DNA of 64,000 nt from Caldithrix sp. (GTDB lineage: Bacteria > KSB1 > UBA2214 > DYKH01). The position numbers were made by a program, and so were the translations under genes. Of the stretch, positions 1-8,341 are shown piece after piece. The notes beneath the pieces were generated by a model. That model searched no databases, was not told the DNA's origin, and was given only the letters and a program-made list of their open reading frames with translations. Numbering within the stretch: the stretch's first letter is position 1; the number at the start of each line of letters is the position of its first letter. Location: positions 1-64,000 of the forward strand of contig DYKH01000002.1 of NCBI GenBank assembly GCA_020722685.1, in the 5' to 3' direction.

Positions 1-39
1 TAATCGATGGGAAATTGAATTATTTCCAAATCGGACAAT

Positions 40-2019
40 ATGTCTCTCAAATCTAATGCAAAAAAAATTATCATAGGCGGTTCGCGCGATCCGCAGGATC
101 CGCACATCTTTCACAAGCTTTCGCTCATCGCATTTTTTGCCTGGGTTGGATTAGGCTCCGATGGTCTTTCCTCCTCCTGTTACGGACCGGAGGAAGCCTT
201 TCTGGCCTTGGGCGGGCATTTCCATTTGGGAATATTGGTGGCCCTGGCAAGTGTGATTACGATATTCGTCATCAGCACCAGCTACACACAAATCATCGAG
301 CTGTTTCCTTTCGGCGGCGGTGGCTATCTGGTTGCGAGCAAGCTGCTGTCCGCGAAATTTGGCATGATTTCCGGCTGTGCTTTGCTGGTCGATTATGTGC
401 TGACCATTACGCTGTCCATCGCCAGCGGCGCCGACGCCATATTCAGTTTTTTGCCGCTGTCGTTTCAGGATTACAAGCTGGCCTTTGCCGTCGCCGGAGT
501 CGTTTTGCTGATTTTGCTCAACCTTCGCGGCATCAAGGAATCCGTGGTGCCGCTGGTGCCGATCTTCCTAACTTTTATCTTCACCCACGGATTTGTGATT
601 CTCTACGCCTTGATGACGCATCTGGCCAACTATTCGGAAGTCGTGGACACCACCATCACGGACATCCGGCACACAAGCAGTGAGTTAGGCTTCTTCGGCG
701 CTGCTATGTTGGTGCTGCGTGCTTATAGCGTGGGAGCCGGCACTTTTACTGGCATCGAGGCCGTTAGTAACGGCTTGCCCATTCTGCGTGAGCCGAAGGT
801 GGAGACCGCCAAACGAACCATGCGCTACATGGCAATATCATTGTCTCTCACCGTGCTTGGCCTAATGATCGGCTACATTTTGTTTCGGGTCGAACATGTT
901 CCCGGCAAGACTCTAAACGCCGTGCTTTTGCAGCAAGTGACCGGCGGCTGGAATGAAAGTCTTGGCTACACTTTTTTGTTGATCACACTGCTCTCCGAAG
1001 CGGTTCTGCTCTTTGTCGCTTCGCAAACCGGATTCTTGGACGGCCCACGCGTTTTGGCCAACATGGCCATGGATCGATGGTTTCCCAGCCGTTTTGCTAT
1101 GCTGAGCGACCGCTTGGTGACGCAAAACGGAATTTTGCTGATGGGTGGCGCTAGCATCATCTTGATGATCCTTAGCAAGGGATCGGTGCGGTTCATGGTG
1201 GTGCTGTACAGCATTAACGTGTTCATCACCTTTTCCCTATCCCAATTGGGAATGGTTCGACATTGGTGGCAGCGTCGGAAAAAGGAGGAGAATTGGCCGC
1301 ACAAGCTGGCCATTAACGGATTGGGATTGTTTTTGACGGCCTTCATCTTAATCTCCGTGTCGCTGCTGAAATTCCATGAAGGCGGATGGATCACGCTGTT
1401 GGTTACAGGCTCGCTGGTGGCAGTGGCGCTCACGGTGAAGCGTCATTACCAAAAGACGGGCAGGCTGCTAAAACGATTGGATACCTTGGTCGAAGCAGCT
1501 CAAGTCTCAATTGCCCAGATTGACCCCGGGCCAAAGCAGCAAAAGAAAAAGTTTAATCCCCAAGCTCGAACTGCGGTCTTGTTGGTCAGCGGTTTTAACG
1601 GTCTCGGCTTGCATACGCTCTTTGGCGCTATCCGACTATTCAGCGGAGAAATTCAAAATTTCGTCTTTGTGCAAGTGGGTGTGGTAGATGCCGGGGTGTT
1701 CAAGGGTTCCGAAGATGTTGCACTGCTGCAGAAGCAAGTCAATGGCGAGTTGGATCGGTACATAAAGTTCATGGAAGCGCAGGGGTACTGCGCGGAAGGC
1801 CAAAGCGCCATTGGCACTGATGTGGTCGAAGAGGTTAGCCAAATTGCACCTGCGATACTGCGAAAGTATCCCAATGCGATTTTTTTCGGTGGCCAAATTG
1901 TTTTTCCGCAGGAACACATGTTTTACCGTTGGCTGCATAACTACACCGTCTTTGCAGTTCAACGAAGATTCTATTATCAGGGTATTCCGGTGATTTTGTT
2001 GCCCATCAGAGTGGCTTGA
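40..2019 (+). CDS. APC-superfamily permease with C-terminal soluble domain
   Basis: Probable inner-membrane transporter of the amino acid-polyamine-organocation superfamily, 659 residues. Roughly residues 20-480 are a series of about 12 hydrophobic segments; an early glycine/serine-rich stretch (GLGSDGLSSSCYG, about residue 38) sits where APC carriers have their unwound TM1 substrate site. After TM12 comes a basic linker (KQQKKKFN) and a soluble domain of about 150 residues beginning ARTAVLLVSGFNG, which resembles the C-terminal cytosolic domains of some APC permeases (USP-like in general form). The substrate cannot be read from the sequence. The next gene starts shortly after the stop, so the two may be co-transcribed. 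Family is fairly sure, specificity unknown. Confidence 0.8.
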   Translation: MSLKSNAKKIIIGGSRDPQDPHIFHKLSLIAFFAWVGLGSDGLSSSCYGPEEAFLALGGHFHLGILVALASVITIFVISTSYTQIIELFPFGGGGYLVASKLLSAKFGMISGCALLVDYVLTITLSIASGADAIFSFLPLSFQDYKLAFAVAGVVLLILLNLRGIKESVVPLVPIFLTFIFTHGFVILYALMTHLANYSEVVDTTITDIRHTSSELGFFGAAMLVLRAYSVGAGTFTGIEAVSNGLPILREPKVETAKRTMRYMAISLSLTVLGLMIGYILFRVEHVPGKTLNAVLLQQVTGGWNESLGYTFLLITLLSEAVLLFVASQTGFLDGPRVLANMAMDRWFPSRFAMLSDRLVTQNGILLMGGASIILMILSKGSVRFMVVLYSINVFITFSLSQLGMVRHWWQRRKKEENWPHKLAINGLGLFLTAFILISVSLLKFHEGGWITLLVTGSLVAVALTVKRHYQKTGRLLKRLDTLVEAAQVSIAQIDPGPKQQKKKFNPQARTAVLLVSGFNGLGLHTLFGAIRLFSGEIQNFVFVQVGVVDAGVFKGSEDVALLQKQVNGELDRYIKFMEAQGYCAEGQSAIGTDVVEEVSQIAPAILRKYPNAIFFGGQIVFPQEHMFYRWLHNYTVFAVQRRFYYQGIPVILLPIRVA

Positions 2020-2036
2020 ATAGGGAAAAGCAAGTA

Positions 2037-3251
2037 ATGTCAAATATGCAAACAAATTTCGATTCTCGATGCGTCACCGCCTCGCGCGGATTCAAGGCTT
2101 GCGGCATACGCTGCGGCTTGAAACAAAAGGGAAAAGATATGGCACTGGTGGTGAGCGACCGTCCTGCTGCGGTTGCCGCGCTGTTTACCACCAATCGACT
2201 ACCGGCCGCGCCGGTCATTCTCAGTCGCAAGCGAGCGGCCAATGGCGTCGCACAAGCAGTCGTGATCAACAGCGGCAACGCCAATGCCTGCACCGGCGAG
2301 CGCGGCTATGCCGACGCAGAAGAGATGGCTGAGCTGACGGCGAAAGGTCTTGGCATCGATCCCAAGCTTGTGTTGGTCGCATCGACGGGTATCATCGGCG
2401 TGCCCATGCGCATGGATGTTGTTCGCGCCGGCATTGAAACGGCCTGCAAGAGCCTGTCCGCAAACGGCGGGGAGGACGCCGCTCACGCCATCATGACCAC
2501 GGACACGAAACCCAAACATTTTGTGGTGGAATTCACCCTGGACGGCAAATCTTGCCGCATCGGCGCCATCGCCAAAGGCAGCGGCATGATCAATCCGCAT
2601 GTGGCCACTATGATCTGCGTCATGACCACCGATGTAGCCATCGAGCCTGCCTTACTTCGCGAAGCCTTGGCGGATAGCGTGGAAAAAAGCATAAACGCAC
2701 TCACCATCGATGGCGAAATGAGCACCAATGATGCTGTTTTTCTCTTTGCTAACGGCGCGGCGCGCAACGAGATGATCAATAGCAAAGACAAGAGCTATCA
2801 GACTTTTCTATCGGCCCTACAATGCATCTCCATGTCGGTCGCCGAGGCCTTGGCTGCGGATGGAGAAGGCGCCACCCGATTGATCAAGGTGACTGTGGAA
2901 CAAGCCCGCAATAGAGAGGAAGCGATGCGTGCGGCGAAGGCCATTGCCAACTCCCTTTTGGTCAAAACCGCTATCTTTGGCAAGGACGCCAATTGGGGCC
3001 GGGTGATTTCCGCAGTGGGTGCCAGCGGCGTAAGCTTGGATGCTGCGGCCATTGACATTCGCTTTGCAGATATTCTGGTCGCCAACAATGGCGCCGCCAT
3101 CGAGTATGATGATGCAGCTATGACCAAGGCCTTGGAGCAAAAAGAGATCACCATCTGGATTTCGTTGGGCGTAGGTGAGGAAATTGCCAAGGTGCTCACT
3201 TGCGATTTGACCTATGATTATATCAAAATCAACGCGGACTATCATACTTAA
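2037..3251 (+). CDS. argJ: Bifunctional glutamate N-acetyltransferase / amino-acid acetyltransferase ArgJ
   Basis: ArgJ moves the acetyl group from N-acetylornithine back to glutamate, closing the cyclic arginine pathway, and in bifunctional forms also uses acetyl-CoA. The protein is a precursor that cleaves itself before a threonine; here the motif is KGSGMINPHVATM, with Thr191 as nucleophile. N-terminal (FTTNRLPAAPV, SGNANACTG) and C-terminal (KTAIFGKDANWGR) family signatures are present, and the 404-residue length is normal. An in-frame TTG at 2016 would add seven residues, but ATG 2037 follows a GGGAAAAG stretch and fits the family better. The rest of the arg genes lie 2-5 kb downstream on the same strand. 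Whether it is mono- or bifunctional cannot be decided by eye. Confidence 0.95.
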   Translation: MSNMQTNFDSRCVTASRGFKACGIRCGLKQKGKDMALVVSDRPAAVAALFTTNRLPAAPVILSRKRAANGVAQAVVINSGNANACTGERGYADAEEMAELTAKGLGIDPKLVLVASTGIIGVPMRMDVVRAGIETACKSLSANGGEDAAHAIMTTDTKPKHFVVEFTLDGKSCRIGAIAKGSGMINPHVATMICVMTTDVAIEPALLREALADSVEKSINALTIDGEMSTNDAVFLFANGAARNEMINSKDKSYQTFLSALQCISMSVAEALAADGEGATRLIKVTVEQARNREEAMRAAKAIANSLLVKTAIFGKDANWGRVISAVGASGVSLDAAAIDIRFADILVANNGAAIEYDDAAMTKALEQKEITIWISLGVGEEIAKVLTCDLTYDYIKINADYHT

Positions 3252-3278
3252 CAATCAAACCTGAAACATTAAACTTGT

Positions 3279-3295
3279 GAGGTCTTGGAGACCTC
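3279..3295. repeat. Short palindrome GAGGTCT-TGG-AGACCTC
   Basis: Perfect 7-bp stem with a three-base loop in the argJ-proC gap. Its core (GGTCT...AGACC) recurs in the longer 13-bp hairpin at 10872-10900, so it is probably a degenerate copy of the same dispersed palindrome rather than a terminator: no T-run follows. Confidence 0.5.
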
Positions 3296-3326
3296 CCAGG
3301 GTTAGTTGTTTCGACAGGAGCCAAAG

Positions 3327-4163
3327 ATGCTATTCAGCAAGAATATTACTTTCATCGGTTCGGGAAACATGGGCGAAGCGCTCTTGGGCGGTCTGCTCAA
3401 GGCCAAGCTCACCAAGCCGAAAAACATCGTTGCCACGGATGTCCTGGATGACCGGCTAAGCTACATCGCGGAGAAATGGGGCGTTACCGTGATGACGGAT
3501 AACCGTAAAGCGATTGCCGCTGCGGACATTATTGTCCTTTGCGTCAAACCGCAGACCATTAGCGAAATTCTGCGCGAGATCAAAGACGACGTTCGTGACG
3601 ACCAGCTCATCATCTCCATCCTGGCCGGCATCACCACCGAGACGATCAACAAGTTCATCGGCAAAAAGAATCCGGTCATTCGGGTGATGCCCAACATTCC
3701 TGCTGTGGTGGATGAAGCTGCTTCCGGGCTCTGTCTGGGTCAATTCGCGCAGGAAATCCACAAAGAACTGGCGGTGAGCATTTTTAAGGCCGTGGGCGAA
3801 GTGGAAATTGTCAAAGAAAGCCAGATGGATGTCATCACCGGGTTGAGTGGCAGCGGGCCGGCCTACATTTACATGATCATCGAAGCCTTGACCGACGGTG
3901 GCGTGATGATGGGTCTGGCGCGCAATGTCGCTACCCGCTTGGCGACGCAAACGGTGTTGGGCTCGGCCAAATTGGTGCGCGAAACCGGCATCCATCCGGC
4001 GATGCTGAAAGACCAGGTGACCACGCCCGGCGGCACGGCCATTTCCGCTATCAAGGAGTTGGAGACGCACGGCCTGCGACCGATGCTCATACGTGCTGTA
4101 GAGGTAGCCACCAACAAATCGAAAGAATTGAGCAAGTTTTTGCAGGAAAGCAATAATCTATGA
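3327..4163 (+). CDS. proC: Pyrroline-5-carboxylate reductase
   Basis: Last step of proline synthesis: NAD(P)H-dependent reduction of pyrroline-5-carboxylate. The 278-residue protein has an N-terminal Rossmann motif (FIGSGNMGEALLGG), the central dimer-domain signature (GLSGSGPAYIYMIIEAL) and the C-terminal ProC signature region (DQVTTPGGTAISAIKELE). The chosen ATG has a good ribosome-binding site (CAGGAG, 8-9 bases upstream); a TTG 21 bases earlier is in frame but unlikely. It lies among arg genes, consistent with shared glutamate-derived metabolism. Identification is secure. Confidence 0.95.
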   Translation: MLFSKNITFIGSGNMGEALLGGLLKAKLTKPKNIVATDVLDDRLSYIAEKWGVTVMTDNRKAIAAADIIVLCVKPQTISEILREIKDDVRDDQLIISILAGITTETINKFIGKKNPVIRVMPNIPAVVDEAASGLCLGQFAQEIHKELAVSIFKAVGEVEIVKESQMDVITGLSGSGPAYIYMIIEALTDGGVMMGLARNVATRLATQTVLGSAKLVRETGIHPAMLKDQVTTPGGTAISAIKELETHGLRPMLIRAVEVATNKSKELSKFLQESNNL

Positions 4164-4191
4164 ACGGGTTAAAGTGGTTTCATCCGCGCGG

Positions 4192-4319
4192 CAATGCAAA
4201 AATGAAAGATTAGAATGCAAAATGGCGATGTAAAATTCAAAATGCGCTGCTCGTTAACTCGGATTGGCGCATTTTGGATTTTGATTTGTCATTCTGCTAT
4301 TTGCTTTTTGACATTTGAT
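4192..4319. repeat. Inverted array of degenerate AT-rich heptamers
   Basis: The proC-mgsA gap is mostly two arms of period-7 units. The left arm (about 4192-4246) reads as variants of AAAATGN (AAAAATG, AGAATGC, AAAATGG, AAATGCG). The right arm (about 4267-4319) carries the reverse complement (CATTTTG, GATTTTG and variants). The arms can pair into a long imperfect hairpin whose loop contains GCTGCTCGTTAACTCGGATT. Two other gaps in this window (8793-9030, 10708-10793) hold arrays with the same period and inverted layout but other base content. Confidence 0.65.
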
Positions 4320-4357
4320 ACCCAGTGGCTTTTGAGCTTATGTGTAAAGGGCAGAAT

Positions 4358-4849
4358 ATGGACCACAAACTATTGCCAATGCGGCAGCGGAAGCGAGTCG
4401 TTTTGATCGCCCATGACCACAAGAAACGCGATCTGTTGGAATGGGCGAAATACAATCGGGGACGTTTGGCGCAGCATGACGTGTACGCGACCGGCACCAC
4501 CGGCCGATTGCTGGAGGAGGCGTTGGACATCCCCGTCATCAAATTCCAGAGCGGCCCGTTAGGTGGAGATCAGCAAATCGGGGCGAAAATCTCGGAGGGC
4601 GAGATCGATTTTCTGGTCTTCTTCTGGGACCCTCTGGAGCCTTTGCCGCACGATCCGGACGTGAAGGCGCTTCTTCGTATCGCTGTCGTCTGGAATGTGC
4701 CCATTGCCTGCAATCGCGCTTCGGCGGACTTTATGTTCTCTTCACCGCTCATGGATAGCGAGTATCAACGCATTCTCCCGGATTATGAAGGCTATGTCGA
4801 TCGCCGATTAATGGTGCAGGAACAAGTGCAGGAAAAGCCCGATGCTTAA
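4358..4849 (+). CDS. mgsA: Methylglyoxal synthase
   Basis: Converts dihydroxyacetone phosphate to methylglyoxal and phosphate, a bypass that frees phosphate when sugar phosphates build up. From ATG 4358 the protein is 163 residues, and the known E. coli catalytic residues fall at the same numbers: His19 (IAHDH), Asp71 (GPLGGDQQ), His98 and Asp101 (PHDPDVKA). This supports 4358 over the in-frame ATG 4340 or GTG 4325; AAAGGG lies seven bases upstream. Its place between proC and argC has no obvious metabolic reason, and repeats flank it on both sides. Confidence 0.95.
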   Translation: MDHKLLPMRQRKRVVLIAHDHKKRDLLEWAKYNRGRLAQHDVYATGTTGRLLEEALDIPVIKFQSGPLGGDQQIGAKISEGEIDFLVFFWDPLEPLPHDPDVKALLRIAVVWNVPIACNRASADFMFSSPLMDSEYQRILPDYEGYVDRRLMVQEQVQEKPDA

Positions 4850-4917
4850 AGCCGCTCTTCCTTGCGAGGTCCATTTGCTTTTTTTGGACGATCCGAAACC
4901 GAACAAGGAAGAAAAGA

Positions 4918-5048
4918 TTTGTAACCCATCACGGGGTGTCCTGCCGGTGCTGTCATACCTGCGGATGCAGGAATCTCCTTTCCATTACACGGCAGAAGGA
5001 GACTCCTGCATACGCAGAGGTGACCGCATCCCGTGAACAGGTTACAAA
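4918..5048. repeat. MITE-like element with long imperfect inverted repeats
   Basis: A 131-bp segment almost wholly made of an inverted repeat. The ends read TTTGTAACC...TCACGGGGTG on the left and, reverse-complemented from the right, TTTGTAACC...TCACGGGATG. Inner arms 4952-4979 and 4997-5024 match at 23 of 28 positions (core CTGCGGATGCAGGAATCTCC against CTGCGTATGCAGGAGTCTCC). There is no open reading frame of note, so it would be non-autonomous. No clear target-site duplication could be read. It lies in the 409-base mgsA-argC gap. Confidence 0.65.
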
Positions 5049-5055
5049 GATTTAC

Positions 5056-5190
5056 CAAGAAAGCAGCAAGACACAAAGGATTTATGGTTGTCAAATGTTC
5101 CGGCTTGATCTCTTGCAGCAAGATATCAAGCGTGGTTCTGGCCATGGCGTTATTCATTCTTAGAAAACCTTTGTGCCTTAGTGGCTTTCA
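5056..5190. repeat. Second intergenic inverted repeat (AAGACACAAAGG type)
   Basis: AAGACACAAAGG at 5068-5079 is mirrored by CCTTTGTGCCTT at 5168-5179 (11 of 12 positions pair), within a longer region of A/C/G-rich short units (ACCAAGAAAGCAGC...) and its T-rich complement. The roughly 90-base centre has no recognisable gene. It adjoins the MITE-like element, so the whole mgsA-argC gap appears to be repeat-derived except for the last ~60 bases before argC. Confidence 0.45.
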
Positions 5191-5258
5191 ATGCTCATTC
5201 ATTTTGGACGACAGCTTGGTTTTGAGGTAGGATCATACTGAGAAGGTATTTTGACAAT

Positions 5259-6278
5259 ATGAAAAGAATCGGCATCATCGGCGCTACCGGCTACACCGGC
5301 GAAGAGCTGCTGCGGGTTCTGGCGCGCCATCCGCAGGTGGAGTTGGCGTTTGCCACCTCGGAACAGGAGCAAGGGCAGTCTTTGGCAAAGGTTTTTCCGC
5401 ATTTGCCCAAGTACAACAAGCAGACCTTTTGCTCGGCGCAGGAGTCGCTGGAGCGTGCGGCTGATTTGGTCTTTCTGTGTACACATGCTGGTCATTCCGC
5501 CAAGTGGGGCGAGGCCTTCTTAAAGAATGGCGCCAAGGTCGTTGATTTGGGCGCTGATTTTCGCTTCCAAGATCCCCAGACGTACGAAAGATGGTACGGC
5601 ATGCCGCATTCTCATCCCGCGCTTTTGCCAGAGTCGGTATACGGCCTGCCGGAATGGAATCGCGCCGCCATCAAAGGAGCCAAGGTAGTGGGCAATCCCG
5701 GTTGCTATCCCACCAGCGCCTTGCTGGGTATTCTGCCGTTTGTGCGCGCCGGTTTGGTAGCGGAGAACGGCATCGTCATCGACGCCAAGTCCGGTGTTTC
5801 TGGCGCGGGAAAGACGCCTTCGCGCACGACACATTATGTCGAAGTCAATGAGAGCTTGAGTGCCTACAAGCCCGGACGCCAGCATCGCCATGTTGCCGAG
5901 ATCGAACAGGAGCTTGGCAAACAAGCCGGACGCCCGATGCAAGTGATTTTTACTCCGCATCTAACCCCCATGTCGCGCGGGCTGTTCTCGACCATTTACC
6001 TGCGAACAAAGAAAGCTCATTCACCAGATGAACTTTTGGGCGTTCTTGCCGATGCTTATGGGAAGGAGCCGTTTGTTCATGTGCTGGAGAACGACTTGCC
6101 GACGACTAAGATGGTGGCGCATTCCAATTACTGTTTTTTGACAGTTCTTACCGTGCCGGATAGCGACGTGGCGATCGTCTTTTCTGCCATCGACAATCTC
6201 GGCAAAGGAGCGAGTTGGCAGGCGGTGCAAAATATGAATCTGATGTTGGGGTTTCCGGAAGAAATGGGTTTGATCTGA
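5259..6278 (+). CDS. argC: N-acetyl-gamma-glutamyl-phosphate reductase
   Basis: Third step of arginine synthesis: NADPH reduction of N-acetylglutamyl-phosphate to the semialdehyde. The 339-residue protein starts with a Rossmann motif (IIGATGYTGEELLRVL), carries the catalytic cysteine Cys149 in GNPGCYPTSALL, and the conserved histidine in FTPHLTPMSRG. Length is usual for the long ArgC type. An AGAAGG lies about 13 bases before the ATG. The stop codon overlaps the argB start by one base (TGATG), so the two are translationally coupled. Confidence 0.96.
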   Translation: MKRIGIIGATGYTGEELLRVLARHPQVELAFATSEQEQGQSLAKVFPHLPKYNKQTFCSAQESLERAADLVFLCTHAGHSAKWGEAFLKNGAKVVDLGADFRFQDPQTYERWYGMPHSHPALLPESVYGLPEWNRAAIKGAKVVGNPGCYPTSALLGILPFVRAGLVAENGIVIDAKSGVSGAGKTPSRTTHYVEVNESLSAYKPGRQHRHVAEIEQELGKQAGRPMQVIFTPHLTPMSRGLFSTIYLRTKKAHSPDELLGVLADAYGKEPFVHVLENDLPTTKMVAHSNYCFLTVLTVPDSDVAIVFSAIDNLGKGASWQAVQNMNLMLGFPEEMGLI

Positions 6279-7117
6279 TGCGTAAACGAGTGGTGATAAA
6301 AATCGGCGGTAATGCGTTCGAGAATTCGGGAAGTAATTTTGTTTCAACTTCAACAGTCGGCAATCACCAATCGCAACTCGCCAATATCGAAGGTCTATCC
6401 GAGTTGGCGAATGCGATCAAATCCCAGCCAAACCACGAATTCATTCTGGTTCATGGCGGCGGGGCAGAAATCTCCCGCGCCTTACGTGCGGCCGACCGCG
6501 AGCCGGTGTTTGTAGACGGCATGCGGGTGACTACGGCGGCAGATATGGAAATCGTGGAGAAGGTGTTGTCGGAGAAGATCAACGCCCGGATTGCTTCGGT
6601 CTTGACCCGGAACGGTGTTCTCTGCCGGCGGCTGACCGGCAAAACCTCCGGGCTGTTCATCGTTGAGCCGCTACGACGCAATGGCCGGAACATGGGCTTG
6701 GTCGGACGCATCGTCCGCTGCAATCCGGAGCCGGTATTGACCGCCCTGGCAATGGGAGAAGTGCCAGTGCTTTCGCCGGTTTCGGCCAATGATGCGGGAC
6801 AATCGTACAACGTCAACGCCGACTCGGCAGCCGCTGCCATTGCGGGCGCCGGGAACTGTACGGATTTAGTCTATTTTACTGACGTTCCCGGCGTCCGCGC
6901 CGGCGAAAAAATTCTAACTCAATTGAGTGTGCAAAAGGCCAAAGACTTGATTGCAACCAAGATTATCCAGGGAGGGATGATTGCCAAAATGGAATCCGCC
7001 TTCGAGGCATTGAGCCGAGGAGTTCGTCGAGTTCATATCGGCCTTTGGCAAGGAGAGAACACTCTAAGTCGTTTTCTGGCAGAACAGCCAACTATTGGTA
7101 CAACCATTCATCTTTGA
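6278..7117 (+). CDS. argB: Acetylglutamate kinase
   Basis: Phosphorylates N-acetylglutamate, second step of arginine synthesis. The 279-residue protein has the amino-acid-kinase fold landmarks: KIGGNAF near the N-terminus, the glycine-rich HGGGAEISRAL loop, NVNADSAAAAIAG, and the C-terminal GGMIAKMESAFEAL. There is an unusual Ser/Asn-rich stretch of about 25 residues just after KIGG. The start overlapping argC's stop is preferred to an upstream in-frame start at 6215, which would run 64 bases into argC. No N-terminal helix typical of arginine-feedback-inhibited hexameric kinases is visible, so regulation by arginine is uncertain. Confidence 0.93.
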   Translation: MRKRVVIKIGGNAFENSGSNFVSTSTVGNHQSQLANIEGLSELANAIKSQPNHEFILVHGGGAEISRALRAADREPVFVDGMRVTTAADMEIVEKVLSEKINARIASVLTRNGVLCRRLTGKTSGLFIVEPLRRNGRNMGLVGRIVRCNPEPVLTALAMGEVPVLSPVSANDAGQSYNVNADSAAAAIAGAGNCTDLVYFTDVPGVRAGEKILTQLSVQKAKDLIATKIIQGGMIAKMESAFEALSRGVRRVHIGLWQGENTLSRFLAEQPTIGTTIHL

Positions 7118-7126
7118 GAGTCAACC

Positions 7127-8341
7127 ATGACAACTGCAGAAATCATCGAAACCGAAAAGCAAGTTTTGCTCGGCACCTACGCCCGGCCAAAATTCGTGCT
7201 GACGCATGGCGAAGGAGCTTACGTTTTCGACAAGGAAGGGAAACGTTATCTCGACTTTGTGGCTGGTATAGCGGTTAATGGCTTGGGCTACGCGGACGAA
7301 GGAGCCGTACGCACCTTACAGGAGCAAGCGAGCAACCTTTGGCATTGCTCCAATCTCTATTACACCGAGCCGCAAGTGCGTCTGGCCAAGCTGCTGGTCG
7401 AGAATACCTTTGCCGACAAAGTATTTCTGACCAATAGCGGCACGGAAGCGGTGGAAGGAGCCATCAAGTTGGCCCGCAAGTGGGGCAAGAAGACCAAGGG
7501 CAACGACTGTTCTGAATTCATCGCCTTTGAGCAATCTTTCCACGGGCGCAGCATGGGTGCGCTCTCGGCCACCGGTCAGCCCAAGTTTTGGGAGGATTTT
7601 GAGCCGATGCTGCCGGGCTTTCATTTTGCGACCTTTAACAATTTGGATTCGGCGGCAAAGTTGATCACCACGCAGACCTGCGCGATCATCGTCGAGCCGG
7701 TACAAGGAGAAGGCGGCGTGTATCCCGCAGAAATGGACTTTCTGCAAGGATTGCGCAAGCTTTGCGATCAGCATCAGTGCTTACTCATTTTGGACGAAAT
7801 CCAATGCGGCCTGGGCCGGACCGGCACCTTTTGCGCTTATGAGCAGTACGGCATCAAGCCGGACATGATGGCCATTGCCAAGCCCCTTGCCGGCGGCCTC
7901 CCAATGGGAGCCATTCTGATGACCGATGAGATCGCCCGACACATCAAAGTGGGCAACCACGGTACCACCTTTGGCGGCGGACCGCTGATTGCCAGTGTGG
8001 CCGAATATGTGATCAAAAAGATTGTGCAGCCGGCTTTTTTACGTCAGGTGAAAGAAAACGGGGAATATCTAAGATTGCAACTCGAGAGGCTACGCCCGAG
8101 ATGTCCGGAAATCGTTTCCGTGCGCAGCAAGGGCTTGATGTTCGGCGTCGAGCTGAGCGTGGCCGTGCAGCCGGTCATCGAGGCCTGTGCGCAAAACGGC
8201 CTGCTGGTCTGTAAGGCCGGCGACAAAACGCTTCGCCTGTTGCCGCCGCTGATTGTGGAACGGCAGCATATTGAGGAGGCGGTGCGGATATTGGAACAAT
8301 CTTTACAAACAGTGAGGGTCAGCCATGTTGAGAAGAGCTAA
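7127..8341 (+). CDS. argD: Acetylornithine aminotransferase
   Basis: PLP-dependent class-III aminotransferase that makes N-acetylornithine from the semialdehyde; family members can also act in lysine synthesis. Seen in the 404 residues: FLTNSGTEAVEGAIKLARK (phosphate-binding region), FEQSFHGRSMGALSATG, ILDEIQCGLGRTG, and the Schiff-base lysine in AIAKPLAGG. It starts nine bases after argB and its 3' end overlaps the next gene by 17 bases, so argC-argB-argD-argA looks like one operon. ArgD against other class-III aminotransferases is settled by context. Confidence 0.94.
   Translation: MTTAEIIETEKQVLLGTYARPKFVLTHGEGAYVFDKEGKRYLDFVAGIAVNGLGYADEGAVRTLQEQASNLWHCSNLYYTEPQVRLAKLLVENTFADKVFLTNSGTEAVEGAIKLARKWGKKTKGNDCSEFIAFEQSFHGRSMGALSATGQPKFWEDFEPMLPGFHFATFNNLDSAAKLITTQTCAIIVEPVQGEGGVYPAEMDFLQGLRKLCDQHQCLLILDEIQCGLGRTGTFCAYEQYGIKPDMMAIAKPLAGGLPMGAILMTDEIARHIKVGNHGTTFGGGPLIASVAEYVIKKIVQPAFLRQVKENGEYLRLQLERLRPRCPEIVSVRSKGLMFGVELSVAVQPVIEACAQNGLLVCKAGDKTLRLLPPLIVERQHIEEAVRILEQSLQTVRVSHVEKS

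Noticed and set aside
4192..5190. CRISPR array
   Set aside because: Repeats are degenerate, inverted and lack constant-length unique spacers; no cas genes nearby.
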